64,000 nucleotides of DNA from Algoriphagus boritolerans DSM 17298 = JCM 18970 (GTDB lineage Bacteria > Bacteroidota > Bacteroidia > Cytophagales > Cyclobacteriaceae). The stretch spans positions 1 through 64,000 of the forward strand of contig NZ_FNVR01000008.1 in the NCBI RefSeq assembly GCF_900108085.1, in the 5' to 3' direction. The first letter of the stretch is position 1. Each line of letters starts with the position of its first letter. The notes below the pieces were generated by a model that worked only from the letters and a program-made list of their open reading frames with translations, had not been told where the DNA came from and searched no databases. The translations under genes were made by a program, and so were the position numbers. Shown piece by piece: positions 52,015-61,803 of the stretch.

Positions 52015-53016
52015 TCAAAACTTCCCAATCCCCACAAAATACAAATCAAATCCACCCAAACCTCCAGGACGATTGGAAGAAAAAATCATTAGACGATTGG
52101 AAAATTCAGGATAATCAGAAACAACCGGGCGATATTCGTCAAATTCAGAATTGATCTTTGGTCCAAAGTTGACTGGCTCCGACCATTCATTGGCTGTTTT
52201 CTGAGAATAGTACAGGTCATATCCTCCAAATCCCCCCGGTCGATCCGAAGAGAATACCAACAAATCCCCATAGACAAATGGCATGTGATCGTTGGAAGAA
52301 GTGTTCAGACTCAATTTTCTAACAGTCTTAGAATTACTGCTTAGAAGAAAATGTAATACACTTTGATTAGTAGGAAGATCCGCTTCATAGATGTCAAACT
52401 GTCCGTCTTTGTCGGAAGTAAATACCATCATTTCCGGTCGAGCGGAAGTAGTTTCCATTCCTTTTACAAAGCCTTCCCCATAAAAGCAGGGGTACATTTC
52501 ATTTGCAGACTCATCCATAATCCTGAAGTTCCTGAGCGTCCGTCCGCTGAAATCAATAAACTCAGGTTCGAAAAAAATGGAATAAACACCTTCTACTTCA
52601 CGGCTGAAAAGCAATATCTTATCAGGTGCACTATCAACAAAACTATATGGCCCCTTTTCATTTACAGGCGATTCGGTTCTCCGGACCATTTCCCGAAAAG
52701 ACTCGAAATTTTCGTTGAATAACGTAGTTGAAGAGTTAACGGTAAGAATTCCATCCGATTTGTCCCAATTAAAATCCACATAGGAGAGGATTAGATTAAA
52801 ATCTTTTGTTTGAGGATTGGCTCTGTTGGTTGAAAATACAAGGGGAACCGTATGACTGACAAAAGGGATATCCGAATTAATATCATCCCATGCTGAATTG
52901 ATTAGCTGAAGATTGACAGGTTCTTCCGGGAATTGGCCGATTTTGAATCTGTCTTGATTACAGCTGATAAGGCAAAGAATCAAAATGAAGAGAAAATAGT
53001 TTCTTGCGGTTTCCAT
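52015..53016 (-). CDS. PD40 beta-propeller lipoprotein
   Basis: A 333-residue protein with a lipoprotein signal (FLFILILCLISCNQ). WD40-like PD40 repeats are visible in the second half: MMVFTSDKDGQFDIYEAD, LLVFSSDRPGGFGGYDLYYSQ and LMIFSSNRPGGLGGFDLYFVG, with the characteristic FSSxRPGGxGGxDLY motif. Typical of periplasmic/outer-membrane-linked propellers (TolB or OmpA-associated) in Bacteroidota. No OmpA domain is fused. Single gene, divergent from the S9 peptidase. Confidence 0.8.
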   Translation of the reverse strand: METARNYFLFILILCLISCNQDRFKIGQFPEEPVNLQLINSAWDDINSDIPFVSHTVPLVFSTNRANPQTKDFNLILSYVDFNWDKSDGILTVNSSTTLFNENFESFREMVRRTESPVNEKGPYSFVDSAPDKILLFSREVEGVYSIFFEPEFIDFSGRTLRNFRIMDESANEMYPCFYGEGFVKGMETTSARPEMMVFTSDKDGQFDIYEADLPTNQSVLHFLLSSNSKTVRKLSLNTSSNDHMPFVYGDLLVFSSDRPGGFGGYDLYYSQKTANEWSEPVNFGPKINSEFDEYRPVVSDYPEFSNRLMIFSSNRPGGLGGFDLYFVGIGKF

Positions 53017-53211
53017 AAGGAATTTATTTAAAAGTTAGGTAAATTAAATAAAAAAAATGAAAAGCATTTCATTGCATTTATTTTTTGCCACAGAAATACT
53101 TTTTTACCTGCTCCGCAAAAAATCTGTTATTTTTCATTTTCAATAATCATGATGAGCTTTTCTCTTTGTCCATTATCAACTCAAATCCGAACTTTCAATT
53201 AAAATCACCCC

Positions 53212-56133
53212 ATGAGAAAATACCTTCTCCTGGTTTGGCTCCTCTGCCTGACCGCAACTTTTGCGCTAGCGCAGGAGACCAAACCCATGTCCTGGAAGGA
53301 CGTCGCCACCTGGAAATACATGCCCAACAGTGCCTTCAAACTCTCTCCTGACGGACAGTGGATGGCTTATGCCCTGATCGGAATCGAAGCAGACGGCGAA
53401 TTGATTCTTCAAAAAGTGTCCGATCCGGAAAGCAAAAAAACCTTTCCAATCGGAAACACCACGTATCCAAGTTTCGAATTCAGTGAAAACAGCCAATGGA
53501 TTGCCTTCAAAGAATATCCCAAGTTCAAAGAGAAAGAAGCTAATGAAAAGGCAAAAGGCAAACCACTGAAGGAAAAACTACACTTGATCAAACTTGGCAC
53601 GGATGACAAAAAGACCTTTGAAGGCGTGGGCGGCTTTAGCTTCAATAATGACGCTGCATCACATCTCCTAATCAACTTGCCCAAGGAAGGAAACGGAGAG
53701 CAAAAAGGCTCCGATGTCCTGATCTACCATCTGAACTCAGGCAAATCCCAAAACCTCGGAAATGTCCGTGAGCATTCAGCAAACAAAGCCGGAACACACT
53801 TGGCCTATTCTGTAGATGCAGCCAATTCACAAGGAAACGGCTTGTACCTTTTGACACTTTCAACTAATTCCATCCAAGTCCTGGATTCCGATGAAGCGGG
53901 TTATCAAAGCCTCAACTGGACGGAGAAGGGCGATGCCTTTGCAGCCCTGAAGATGAAAAAGGACAAAAAATACAAGCAGGATCACGGCATTTTGCTTGGG
54001 GTGAAAAATCTCAACAATCCTCAGGTTATTCTTTACGAACCTGCAAAAGATTCGACAGGTTTTGATCAGAAATATACCATCAGCCAAAACCGACGTCCCA
54101 TGTGGTCAGAGGATTTGACCCGTCTTTTCTACGGAATTCATCCCTTGGTTTTGGCAGAAAAAGAAAGCCCGAAAAAGGAAGAAAACAAAGATTCACTAGC
54201 CACAGCTGAATCGGTAAAAATTGCCAAAATAATGGCAGACACCACCATCAAGTCCATTGCTGATCTTCAGAAAGCAATCGCTAAACTCGATTCCGGCAAA
54301 GTAAATGGCAAAAAGTCAAACGAGGCAAAAAAGCCTGAAATGACCATCTGGCACTGGCAAGACGACCGCCTCCAATCCCGTCAGCAGGTGATGGAAAACA
54401 TGGACAAAAACTACAGCTTTTGGGCCATGTATGATGTCGTTGCCAAAAAGCACATCGCGCTTCAAGATAGTTCGATGCGTGATCTGAATATCCTCCCTTA
54501 CCAGCATTTTGCTTTGGGTTCTGATCGTCAAAAATATGAGTTGGACATCAACTTAAACGGTCAAAACTATCAGGATTTCTTCTTGGTGGACTTAAAAACT
54601 GGAACGATAACCCCGCTTTTCGAAAACTTCTACATGCCATCCTTTGCATCGATGCCGCGACCATCCACCGATGGCAAAAAGCTGCTTTATGGAAAAGACG
54701 GACATTTCCATGTTTATGATATCCTAACCAAAACCCACACCAACATCACAGAAAAGCTTCCTGTCTCTATGATCAATACCGAAGATGATCACAATGTAAA
54801 AGATCCCCTTCAGAATCCTTTGGGTTGGAGCAGTGACAGCAAATATGTGCTGGTTCGTGACGGTTGGGACATCTGGCAAATCCCGATGTCCGCCAAAGAA
54901 AGTCCGATCAACCTCACTCAAAACGGAAAAAAAGATAAAATCCGCTATCAATATCGATTCATGCTTGATCCCGAGGAGAAAGGAATCGACCTGAGCAAAA
55001 CAGTCTACATCCGTACCTATGGTGAAAGCACCAAGAAAAGCGGCGTAGCCACACTTTCTCCAGCGAAAGCCGGCTTGGCAACTGGACCAGCGATGCTCAT
55101 TTGGGAAGATGCTAACATTGGCGGAATTGCAAAAGCTAAAAAGTCAGGTGTCTTCACTTACACCAAAGAGAAATTCAACGAGCCTACTCAAGTTTACCTG
55201 ACTGATGCCACCTTGGCAAACGGCAAGAAAGTGACCGAAAATGCGCCCGATGCCTCCAACTATGCTTGGTCTACGGGGGTGAAATTGGTGGATTATGTGA
55301 CAACCAAAGGCGATTCGCTTCAGGCTGCATTGTTTCTACCGGCCAATTACGTCGCAGGTCAGAAATACCCTACGGTGGTCTATTACTACGAAAAGCTTTC
55401 CCAAACCCTGCACAACTGGTCCAACCCCGGCTATAACGGCACAGGTTGGAGTCCAAGCATGTACACCAGCAATGGCTATGCAGTTTTGATTCCGGATATC
55501 GTGTACAAAATGGACGATCCGGGGATGTCAGCCGTTTGGGCAGTACTTCCGGCAGTTGACGCAGCGATCAAAACCGGTGTGATCGACGAAAACAAGATGG
55601 GACTTCACGGTCACAGTTGGGGTGGATATCAGACTTCCTTTCTGATCACACAAACCACCCGGTTTAAAGCAGCAGCAGCAGGTGCACCCTTGACGAATAT
55701 GATCTCCATGTATGATTTGATTTACTGGAATTCCGGAGGTGGAAATATGTCGATCTTTGAAGCCTCTCAAGGAAGGTTTTTAGGAGGCCCTTGGGAAAAC
55801 TGGGATGCTTACGAACGAAACAGCCCAATCTACCATGTAAAAAATGTGCAAACACCACTCCTCATGCTGCACAATGACAAAGATGGCGCAGTGGACTTTA
55901 CCCAAGGTGTGGAATATTACAATGCACTAAGAAGATTGAAAAAGCCGGTCATCATGGTTCAGTATCTCGGAGAAAATCACGGCCTAGGAAAATTGGAGAA
56001 CCGAAAAGACTATAGTGTGCGGATGATGGAATTCTTCGATCACCATCTTAAAGGATTACCTGCACCCGACTGGATAAGCAAGGGTGTTCCAAGACTGAAG
56101 CTGGGTGAACACTTGGAGGAAAGAGCTTTCTAG
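53212..56133 (+). CDS. prolyl-oligopeptidase family S9 serine peptidase
   Basis: A 973-residue secreted protein with a signal peptide ending near ALAQ. A long beta-propeller region (about residues 40-680) precedes the alpha/beta-hydrolase domain. The catalytic triad is Ser802 (HGHSWGGYQT), Asp891 (LHNDKDGAV) and His923 (GENHGLGK). A Lys-rich insert (about residues 320-375, SPKKEENKDS) is longer than usual. Cleaves peptides after Pro or small residues in the periplasm or outside the cell. Single gene. Confidence 0.9.
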   Translation: MRKYLLLVWLLCLTATFALAQETKPMSWKDVATWKYMPNSAFKLSPDGQWMAYALIGIEADGELILQKVSDPESKKTFPIGNTTYPSFEFSENSQWIAFKEYPKFKEKEANEKAKGKPLKEKLHLIKLGTDDKKTFEGVGGFSFNNDAASHLLINLPKEGNGEQKGSDVLIYHLNSGKSQNLGNVREHSANKAGTHLAYSVDAANSQGNGLYLLTLSTNSIQVLDSDEAGYQSLNWTEKGDAFAALKMKKDKKYKQDHGILLGVKNLNNPQVILYEPAKDSTGFDQKYTISQNRRPMWSEDLTRLFYGIHPLVLAEKESPKKEENKDSLATAESVKIAKIMADTTIKSIADLQKAIAKLDSGKVNGKKSNEAKKPEMTIWHWQDDRLQSRQQVMENMDKNYSFWAMYDVVAKKHIALQDSSMRDLNILPYQHFALGSDRQKYELDINLNGQNYQDFFLVDLKTGTITPLFENFYMPSFASMPRPSTDGKKLLYGKDGHFHVYDILTKTHTNITEKLPVSMINTEDDHNVKDPLQNPLGWSSDSKYVLVRDGWDIWQIPMSAKESPINLTQNGKKDKIRYQYRFMLDPEEKGIDLSKTVYIRTYGESTKKSGVATLSPAKAGLATGPAMLIWEDANIGGIAKAKKSGVFTYTKEKFNEPTQVYLTDATLANGKKVTENAPDASNYAWSTGVKLVDYVTTKGDSLQAALFLPANYVAGQKYPTVVYYYEKLSQTLHNWSNPGYNGTGWSPSMYTSNGYAVLIPDIVYKMDDPGMSAVWAVLPAVDAAIKTGVIDENKMGLHGHSWGGYQTSFLITQTTRFKAAAAGAPLTNMISMYDLIYWNSGGGNMSIFEASQGRFLGGPWENWDAYERNSPIYHVKNVQTPLLMLHNDKDGAVDFTQGVEYYNALRRLKKPVIMVQYLGENHGLGKLENRKDYSVRMMEFFDHHLKGLPAPDWISKGVPRLKLGEHLEERAF

Positions 56134-56326
56134 AAAGTCAGATTTGTGATTTCGGATTTCGGGTGTATTCCAAAATTTAAAGATTTTTAAAAAATCCCCG
56201 GATGTTGGTTCATTATTGGCTTTTTTTAAAGCGACATTTTTTATTTAGTTGTCTTTTTATAAAATATATTTTGGTACTTTTTGTTTTTTTAGAAATATTT
56301 TTCCCTGTTTTTGTGAGAAGAAAGAA

Positions 56327-57626
56327 TTGCTCAAAGACATATTGATAGAGAATTCACTCCGGAAAATAAATTTGGGTTTGCTTCCCAGAGACAAGAAGCT
56401 TTATAGCGATCTGCCTAAAATGCAAGTCCTACTAGGTCCACGCCGAGTTGGCAAAACATCTGCCATGCAGCTATATATGCAAGAACTCACCGAAAATCTG
56501 GGAGTGAAATCGGATCGCTTGGTTTATTTCAATTTTGAAGATGAACGGGTTCACTTCTTACCCGAACAGCTGGACCTGATCCTCCAAGCTTGGAAAGAAC
56601 TCCATCCTTCAGTACAATTGGAGGATTGTTTTTTCTTCTTTGATGAAGTGCAGGCAGCACCGGGATGGGAAAAATTTCTCAACCGGATCAATGAAACACT
56701 GACCAAAAAAATATGCTTTACAGGATGTAACAGCCGGCTTTTGCATACTGAAGTAAATACCGTTCTGAGAGGTAGAAGTAGCCGTTGAAATGCTTCCGCT
56801 CTCTTTTCGGGAGTTTTGCAGGTTTCAGGGTCATCAGCCCATACTTTATGGTCCCGAGAAAAGCGTAACGGAAGCTTTTTTCCAAAAATTCCTTAATCAA
56901 GGCGGGTATCCTGAACTGATCGGATTGGAGGACCAAGCACTGCATGTCGCTTATTTGCAGGAGTACTACAATACAATGCTACTCCGTGACATCCTAGAAT
57001 ACCACCAACTTTCCAACTTTCAGTATTTACGAGCTTTATTTCGGTTGGCAGCCAGCAGTATAGCCCAACCCATTTCCGTAAGGCGGTTTTTCAATCAACT
57101 TAAATCCATGGGATATGCAGTAGGTTTAAATACACTTTACGAAGTAATGAACCATGCCGAAGATGCCTTTCTGTTCAAACGGATCAGACGTTTTGATAAT
57201 TCAAGCAGCAAATCGGAAAAGTCTGACAAGAAAATCTATTGGCTGGACAATGGCCTACTCAGAGCTTTGATAGGCTCTACCGAGGCAAAGGGGACCCTCT
57301 TAGAAAATACTTTTTTCCTCCACCTTTATCGGCTATATGGCTCGATGTATCAGCAGCATATTTTCTATTATTCCGATCAGTCTCATGAATGTGATTTCGT
57401 AGTGATAAGGGAAGGTGAAAATCCATTGCCAATCCAAGTGACTTGGTCCATGGAGCAGCTGCAAACAAAAGACAGAGAAATCAAAGGTCTCCTTAAAACC
57501 TGCGCCTACACCGGAGCCAAACGGGGGCTTATCCTTACACTTGATGAATCCGCTACTTGGGAAGCACAAGGCATTCTAATCGAAATGATCCCTGTTTGGA
57601 AATGGATGCTAGAAACGAATGACTAA
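56327..57626 (+). pseudogene. AAA ATPase with DUF4143 domain, frameshifted
   Basis: Two frames make one protein of ~430 residues. The first has Walker A (LLGPRRVGKTSAMQL), Walker B (CFFFFDEVQAAPGWEKFLN) and the sensor-type FTGCNSRLLHTEVNTVLRGRS; the second begins MLPLSFREFCRF and carries the DUF4143 half (GGYPELI, YWLDNGLLRALIG, ECDFVV). The break is at ~56775-56782: dropping one base gives RGRSAVEMLPLSFREF. No ATG precedes the first motif; TTG at 56327 is the likely start. Members are common orphan ATPases in Bacteroidota, of uncertain function. Confidence 0.78.
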
Positions 57627-57748
57627 AAGTATATTTGGGATTTTTTTACAGGAATTTTAAAAATTGATTTTCCCGGATTATTGATTTCTGGAAAAAATAA
57701 AGATATTGTTCGTTGTAAAACTTAAACCATTTAACAGCTTCACCTCCT

Positions 57749-58315
57749 ATGGAATTTTTAGCCGAAATGGAACCCTCGCTCCGGGCGCTTTGGTATATCG
57801 CATTGCCCGTTTCCTTTATTTTCCTGCTGCAGACCATCATGACCTTTATCGGGTCGGATTCCCCGTCTGGCATCAACGCCGACTTTGATGGAAACTTAGA
57901 GGGGGTAGATGCTCCAATGCAACTCTTTACCCTAAGAAACCTCATCAATTTTCTATTGGGCTTTAGCTGGACGGGAATCACTTTCTATTATTCCATTCCC
58001 AATTATTTCCTTTTGATCATAATCGCCACCTTGGTGGGGATTGGCTTTGTTTGGATTTTCTTTTTCATCATCAAGCAAATCCAAAAACTTGCAGAAGACA
58101 ACAGCTTCAAGCTGGAACATGCCCTGCAGAAAACCGGTACAGTCTACCTTTCTATTCCGGCTCACAAAAGTGCAGCGGGCAAAATCTCCATCAGCGTCAA
58201 AGGCTCTCAAAAAGAACTAAGCGCAATCACCTCCGGTGACCGAATCGAGACCGGCGCGTCGATCAAAGTGATCGGAGTCGAAGGAGGAAACCTCTTAATT
58301 GTCGAAAAAATCTAA
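57749..58315 (+). CDS. NfeD/YuaF-like membrane protein, flotillin partner
   Basis: A 188-residue protein with three membrane helices (about residues 15-35, 68-85, 88-110), an intervening loop and a C-terminal OB-fold-like domain (about 120-188, with GTVYLSIPAHKSAAGKISIS and GASIKVIGVEGGNLLIVEKI). This matches NfeD-type partners of flotillins. It precedes the flotillin gene by 14 bp, so the two form an operon organising membrane microdomains. Confidence 0.82.
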   Translation: MEFLAEMEPSLRALWYIALPVSFIFLLQTIMTFIGSDSPSGINADFDGNLEGVDAPMQLFTLRNLINFLLGFSWTGITFYYSIPNYFLLIIIATLVGIGFVWIFFFIIKQIQKLAEDNSFKLEHALQKTGTVYLSIPAHKSAAGKISISVKGSQKELSAITSGDRIETGASIKVIGVEGGNLLIVEKI

Positions 58316-58329
58316 CCTCAACTACTTTT

Positions 58330-59844
58330 ATGGATCCTTTAATTTTAATTCTGGCGGGGGCCTTCGTTGTCTTCGTCACCATCATCGCTTTAGTTTCTCG
58401 CTACAAGCGCTGCCCTTCGGACAAAATCCTTGTCGTTTATGGTAAGACCGGCGGCACATCTGCCAAGTGTATCCACGGCGGTGGTGCATTTATCTGGCCA
58501 GTCATTCAGGACTATGCTTACCTGGATCTCAAGCCGATCTCGATCGAAGCCAATCTGACCAATGCGCTCTCCCGTCAGAATATCCGGGTGGACGTACCTT
58601 GTCGATTCACGATTGCCATTTCCACCGAATCTGACACCATGAATACTGCCGCTGAAAGACTTTTGGGTCTAGTACACGAGCAAATTCAGGAATTGGCCAA
58701 AGACATACTTTTCGGACAGCTTCGATTGGTCATTGCCACGATGACCATCGAGGAAATCAACTCGGATCGGGATAAGTTCCTGGAAAATATCTCCAAAAAT
58801 GTGGATTCCGAATTGAAAAAGATCGGTTTAAAACTCATCAACGTCAACGTCACCGATATCAAGGACGAGTCAGGCTACATCGAAGCTTTGGGTAAAGAAG
58901 CTGCCGCAAAAGCAATCAACGAAGCGAAGATCTCGGTTGCCGAACAGGAAAAAATCGGTGAAACCGGTAAAGCCATAGCCGATCGGGAGAAAGACGTGCA
59001 AATCGCCGACACTCAACGGGATCGCGATGTGAAAATCGCCATCACCCTGAAAGACCGGGAAGTCAGCATCGCCGAAGCCCAAAAAGACGAAAGCATCGGT
59101 AAAGCGGAAGCTCAACGAGACACCCGAGTCAAAACCTCTGAAGCCAATGCCATCGCGATCAAAGGGGAAAACGAAGCCAAGATTTCCATTGCCCAGTCGG
59201 ATGCATTGCGAAGAGAAAAAGAAGCGGAAGCCTTGAGAATCGCTTTGGCTTCCGAAAAGGTACAGCAAGCGAAAGCTTTGGAAGAAGCCTACCTCGCCGA
59301 GCAAAAAGCAGAAACAGCCCGTGCCGAGCGGGAGCGATCCACCCAAAACGCAAACATCGTTGTGCCTGCTGAAATCGCCAAACAACGGGCTATCATCGAA
59401 GCACAAGCTGAAGCTGAACGAATCCGTGAACAGGCAAAAGGGGAAGCGGATGCGATCTACGCCAAAATGGAAGCGGAAGCGAAAGGTCTCTTCGAAATCC
59501 TGACCAAACAGGCAGAAGGTTATCGCGATGTAGTCGCTGCCGCAGGTGGTGATCCGACCAAAGCCTTCCAGTTGTTGCTCATTGAGAAACTACCTGAGTT
59601 GGTGAAAACTCAGGTAGAAGCTGTCAAAAATATCAAAATCGATAAAATAACAGTTTGGGATTCCGGACAAAGCGAAAACGGCAATAACTCCACCGCCAAT
59701 TTTGTCTCCGGCATGATGAAGACCGTACCGCCCCTCAATGACCTCTTCAATATGGCGGGTCTTAACCTCCCTACTTATCTCAAGGGAGAGGATGAGAAAA
59801 AAGAAGCTCCTAAAAAGCCTAAAAAGGAAGAAGGAGGCGAATGA
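58330..59844 (+). CDS. flotillin-like SPFH protein
   Basis: A 504-residue protein: N-terminal helix (ILILAGAFVVFVTIIALVS), SPFH/band-7 domain (about residues 30-200, with CPSDKILVVYGKTGG and ELKKIGLKLINVNVTDI), then a long Ala/Glu-rich coiled coil with repeated KDREVSIAEAQKDESIGKAEA-type heptads, and a C-terminal region with VVAAAGGDPTKAFQLLLIEKLPELVKTQ as in flotillins. It oligomerises in membrane microdomains. Unlike the decayed SPFH fragment near 24.9 kb, this gene is intact. Confidence 0.92.
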   Translation: MDPLILILAGAFVVFVTIIALVSRYKRCPSDKILVVYGKTGGTSAKCIHGGGAFIWPVIQDYAYLDLKPISIEANLTNALSRQNIRVDVPCRFTIAISTESDTMNTAAERLLGLVHEQIQELAKDILFGQLRLVIATMTIEEINSDRDKFLENISKNVDSELKKIGLKLINVNVTDIKDESGYIEALGKEAAAKAINEAKISVAEQEKIGETGKAIADREKDVQIADTQRDRDVKIAITLKDREVSIAEAQKDESIGKAEAQRDTRVKTSEANAIAIKGENEAKISIAQSDALRREKEAEALRIALASEKVQQAKALEEAYLAEQKAETARAERERSTQNANIVVPAEIAKQRAIIEAQAEAERIREQAKGEADAIYAKMEAEAKGLFEILTKQAEGYRDVVAAAGGDPTKAFQLLLIEKLPELVKTQVEAVKNIKIDKITVWDSGQSENGNNSTANFVSGMMKTVPPLNDLFNMAGLNLPTYLKGEDEKKEAPKKPKKEEGGE

Positions 59845-59949
59845 TTACGTTGAGGTGGCCAAGACTACCCGATGTAATTCTTCGTGATATTAACTCTTAT
59901 AGCTTACAGAAATGAAGAGCTAGAAATTCACTTTTAACGTTAGATAGTG

Positions 59950-59996
59950 GTCAGTTTGAGCGGAGTCGAAAGGTCCTCGACTCCGCTCAGACTGAC
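59950..59996. repeat. dispersed hairpin repeat element
   Basis: 20-bp arms GTCAGTTTGAGCGGAGTCGA / TCGACTCCGCTCAGACTGAC with a 7-nt loop and one G.T pair. Words of this type recur widely in Bacteroidota genomes. It sits in the 355-bp gap between the flotillin and oxidoreductase genes, which otherwise shows no gene. Confidence 0.75.
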
Positions 59997-60200
59997 ACAT
60001 ATTTTTATCCCAATTTCAATTTTTTTGATTGCCTATTGGAAAGTTCTAACAGAAAGAAGTCCATTTGGAAAGGACCTACTTTTTCCCAATGTACCAGCTA
60101 TTTACTTATGAAAATTTTCAGAAAATAGTCTGGAGAAAAATTTTCTTTTGAATAACTCATCCTTTTTGTAAATTATTGACTTTCAATACGATTAACAAAA

Positions 60201-61715
60201 ATGACCCAAACTCCAAAAATCAACAGAAGAGAATTTCTAGGTTCGGCGGCCACCATAGCTGCTTCCATTACCATAGTCCCGTCTCATGTCATTGCCGGTA
60301 CAGGCCACATCCCACCTTCAGATCAGCTGGCTGTCGCCAATATCGGCTGCGGAACACAGGGATTACGGGAAATGGGAAGTTTACTCCAAAATCCAAAAGT
60401 TCGGGTTGTCGCTGTTTGCGATGCCAATAAATTCTCCACCGACTATATCGATTGGTCAGCTAACGGAATCCGAAATGACATCCGTGAAGTATTGGGTGAT
60501 CCGACCTGGTGGGAAGGCAAACCGGGAATTCCCGGAGGGAGAGATATCGGACAGGAATATGTAGAAAAGTATTACGCCAAGAGCAAACCTTCCGGAAAGT
60601 ACAAAGGCTGTACGAGCTACGAAGACTATCGGGAGCTTTTCGCAAAAGAGAAGGGAATCGATGCAGTCAAGATCATGACCCCTGATCATACCCATGCTTC
60701 AATTGCTTTGGCAGCAATGGATCGCAAAATACAGGTGGTGACGCATAAGCCCATATCAAACCGATTAGTGGAGGGGAGAAAAGTCATTGAAAAAGCCAAA
60801 GAAACCGGAATGATCACTCATCTTTTAGCATGGTCCGATCGGCCTGAATATCGTCAGATCAAAGCCTGGATGGATGAAGGACTAATTGGTAATTTACAGG
60901 AAATCCACAATTGGTCCTATCGCCCCGTTTGGCAACAATGGACTAAGCGACCCACAGAAGTTCAGCCGATTCCCGATGGGTTCAACTGGGAACTTTGGCT
61001 CGGACCGGTACCCGATATGCCCTATCATAAAAACTACACCCACAATGTCTTCCGTGGCTGGTATGAATTCGGCGGTGGTTCGGTGGCTGATATGGGGCAT
61101 TACAGTTTGTTTCCCCTATTTGAGACACTGGGGATCAATCGATCGCCGATCTCAGCGAGAGCATTTGGCACGACTTCCCGGGAAGAAATTGATCAGGTTT
61201 ATCAGTGGGTGAAAAACGACGTGGCATTTCCGGCCAGCTGTACCATCAAGTGGAAATTTCCGGAACAGGAATATCTACCGGCTTTCGAGCTTTTCTGGTA
61301 TGACGGCGGAATGAAGCCTTTCGCTTGCGAAGAATTGGAAATAGACGGAAAAGACACTCCTGAGGAAGGATTGCTCATCGTAGGATCCAAAGGAAAAATC
61401 TTGGGTGGATTCCGAGGAGAAAACCCAGTTCTATTACCGGAAAGCAAAATGGCGATCCGACCAGAATCGGAAAAAATCAACTCCCGTGAAGTGGATCGGA
61501 AAACCGATCTGTGGATAGATGCCATGCTTGAGCGAAGACAAACCCCAGGAAGTTTTATCCGAGCTCAAACTATCACTGATACAATTAATCTTGGCGCAGT
61601 GGCATTACGCGCAAACAAAAAAGTGGATTTTGACCCAAATCTACTAAAGATCACCAATGATGACGAGGCAAATTCTTTCCTGACTCGTGTGTATCGAAGC
61701 GGATGGGAACTTTAG
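60201..61715 (+). CDS. Gfo/Idh/MocA-family oxidoreductase, Tat-exported
   Basis: A 504-residue protein with a Tat-type signal (NRREFLGSAATIAASITIV). The Rossmann fold has VANIGCGTQGLREMGSLL and VRVVAVCDANKF; the catalytic region includes VKIMTPDHTHASIALAAM and VVTHKPISNRLVEGRK, where HKP replaces the EKP motif of the family. It probably oxidises or epimerises a sugar with NAD(P) in the periplasm. It is followed by a Tat-exported sugar isomerase-like gene, a frequent pair in carbohydrate use. Confidence 0.88.
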   Translation: MTQTPKINRREFLGSAATIAASITIVPSHVIAGTGHIPPSDQLAVANIGCGTQGLREMGSLLQNPKVRVVAVCDANKFSTDYIDWSANGIRNDIREVLGDPTWWEGKPGIPGGRDIGQEYVEKYYAKSKPSGKYKGCTSYEDYRELFAKEKGIDAVKIMTPDHTHASIALAAMDRKIQVVTHKPISNRLVEGRKVIEKAKETGMITHLLAWSDRPEYRQIKAWMDEGLIGNLQEIHNWSYRPVWQQWTKRPTEVQPIPDGFNWELWLGPVPDMPYHKNYTHNVFRGWYEFGGGSVADMGHYSLFPLFETLGINRSPISARAFGTTSREEIDQVYQWVKNDVAFPASCTIKWKFPEQEYLPAFELFWYDGGMKPFACEELEIDGKDTPEEGLLIVGSKGKILGGFRGENPVLLPESKMAIRPESEKINSREVDRKTDLWIDAMLERRQTPGSFIRAQTITDTINLGAVALRANKKVDFDPNLLKITNDDEANSFLTRVYRSGWEL

Positions 61716-61803
61716 GAAGTTGACAGTCTCAGTTTGCAGTGCCCAAATCAGACAAATACTAATACCAAATAAACCAATAACTTAACTTATTAACCTTTTT
61801 CCA

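Noticed and set aside
58870-59406. 178-codon minus-strand frame in the flotillin gene
   Set aside because: Its Phe/Gly-rich repetitive composition mirrors the Ala/Glu coiled coil on the coding strand.
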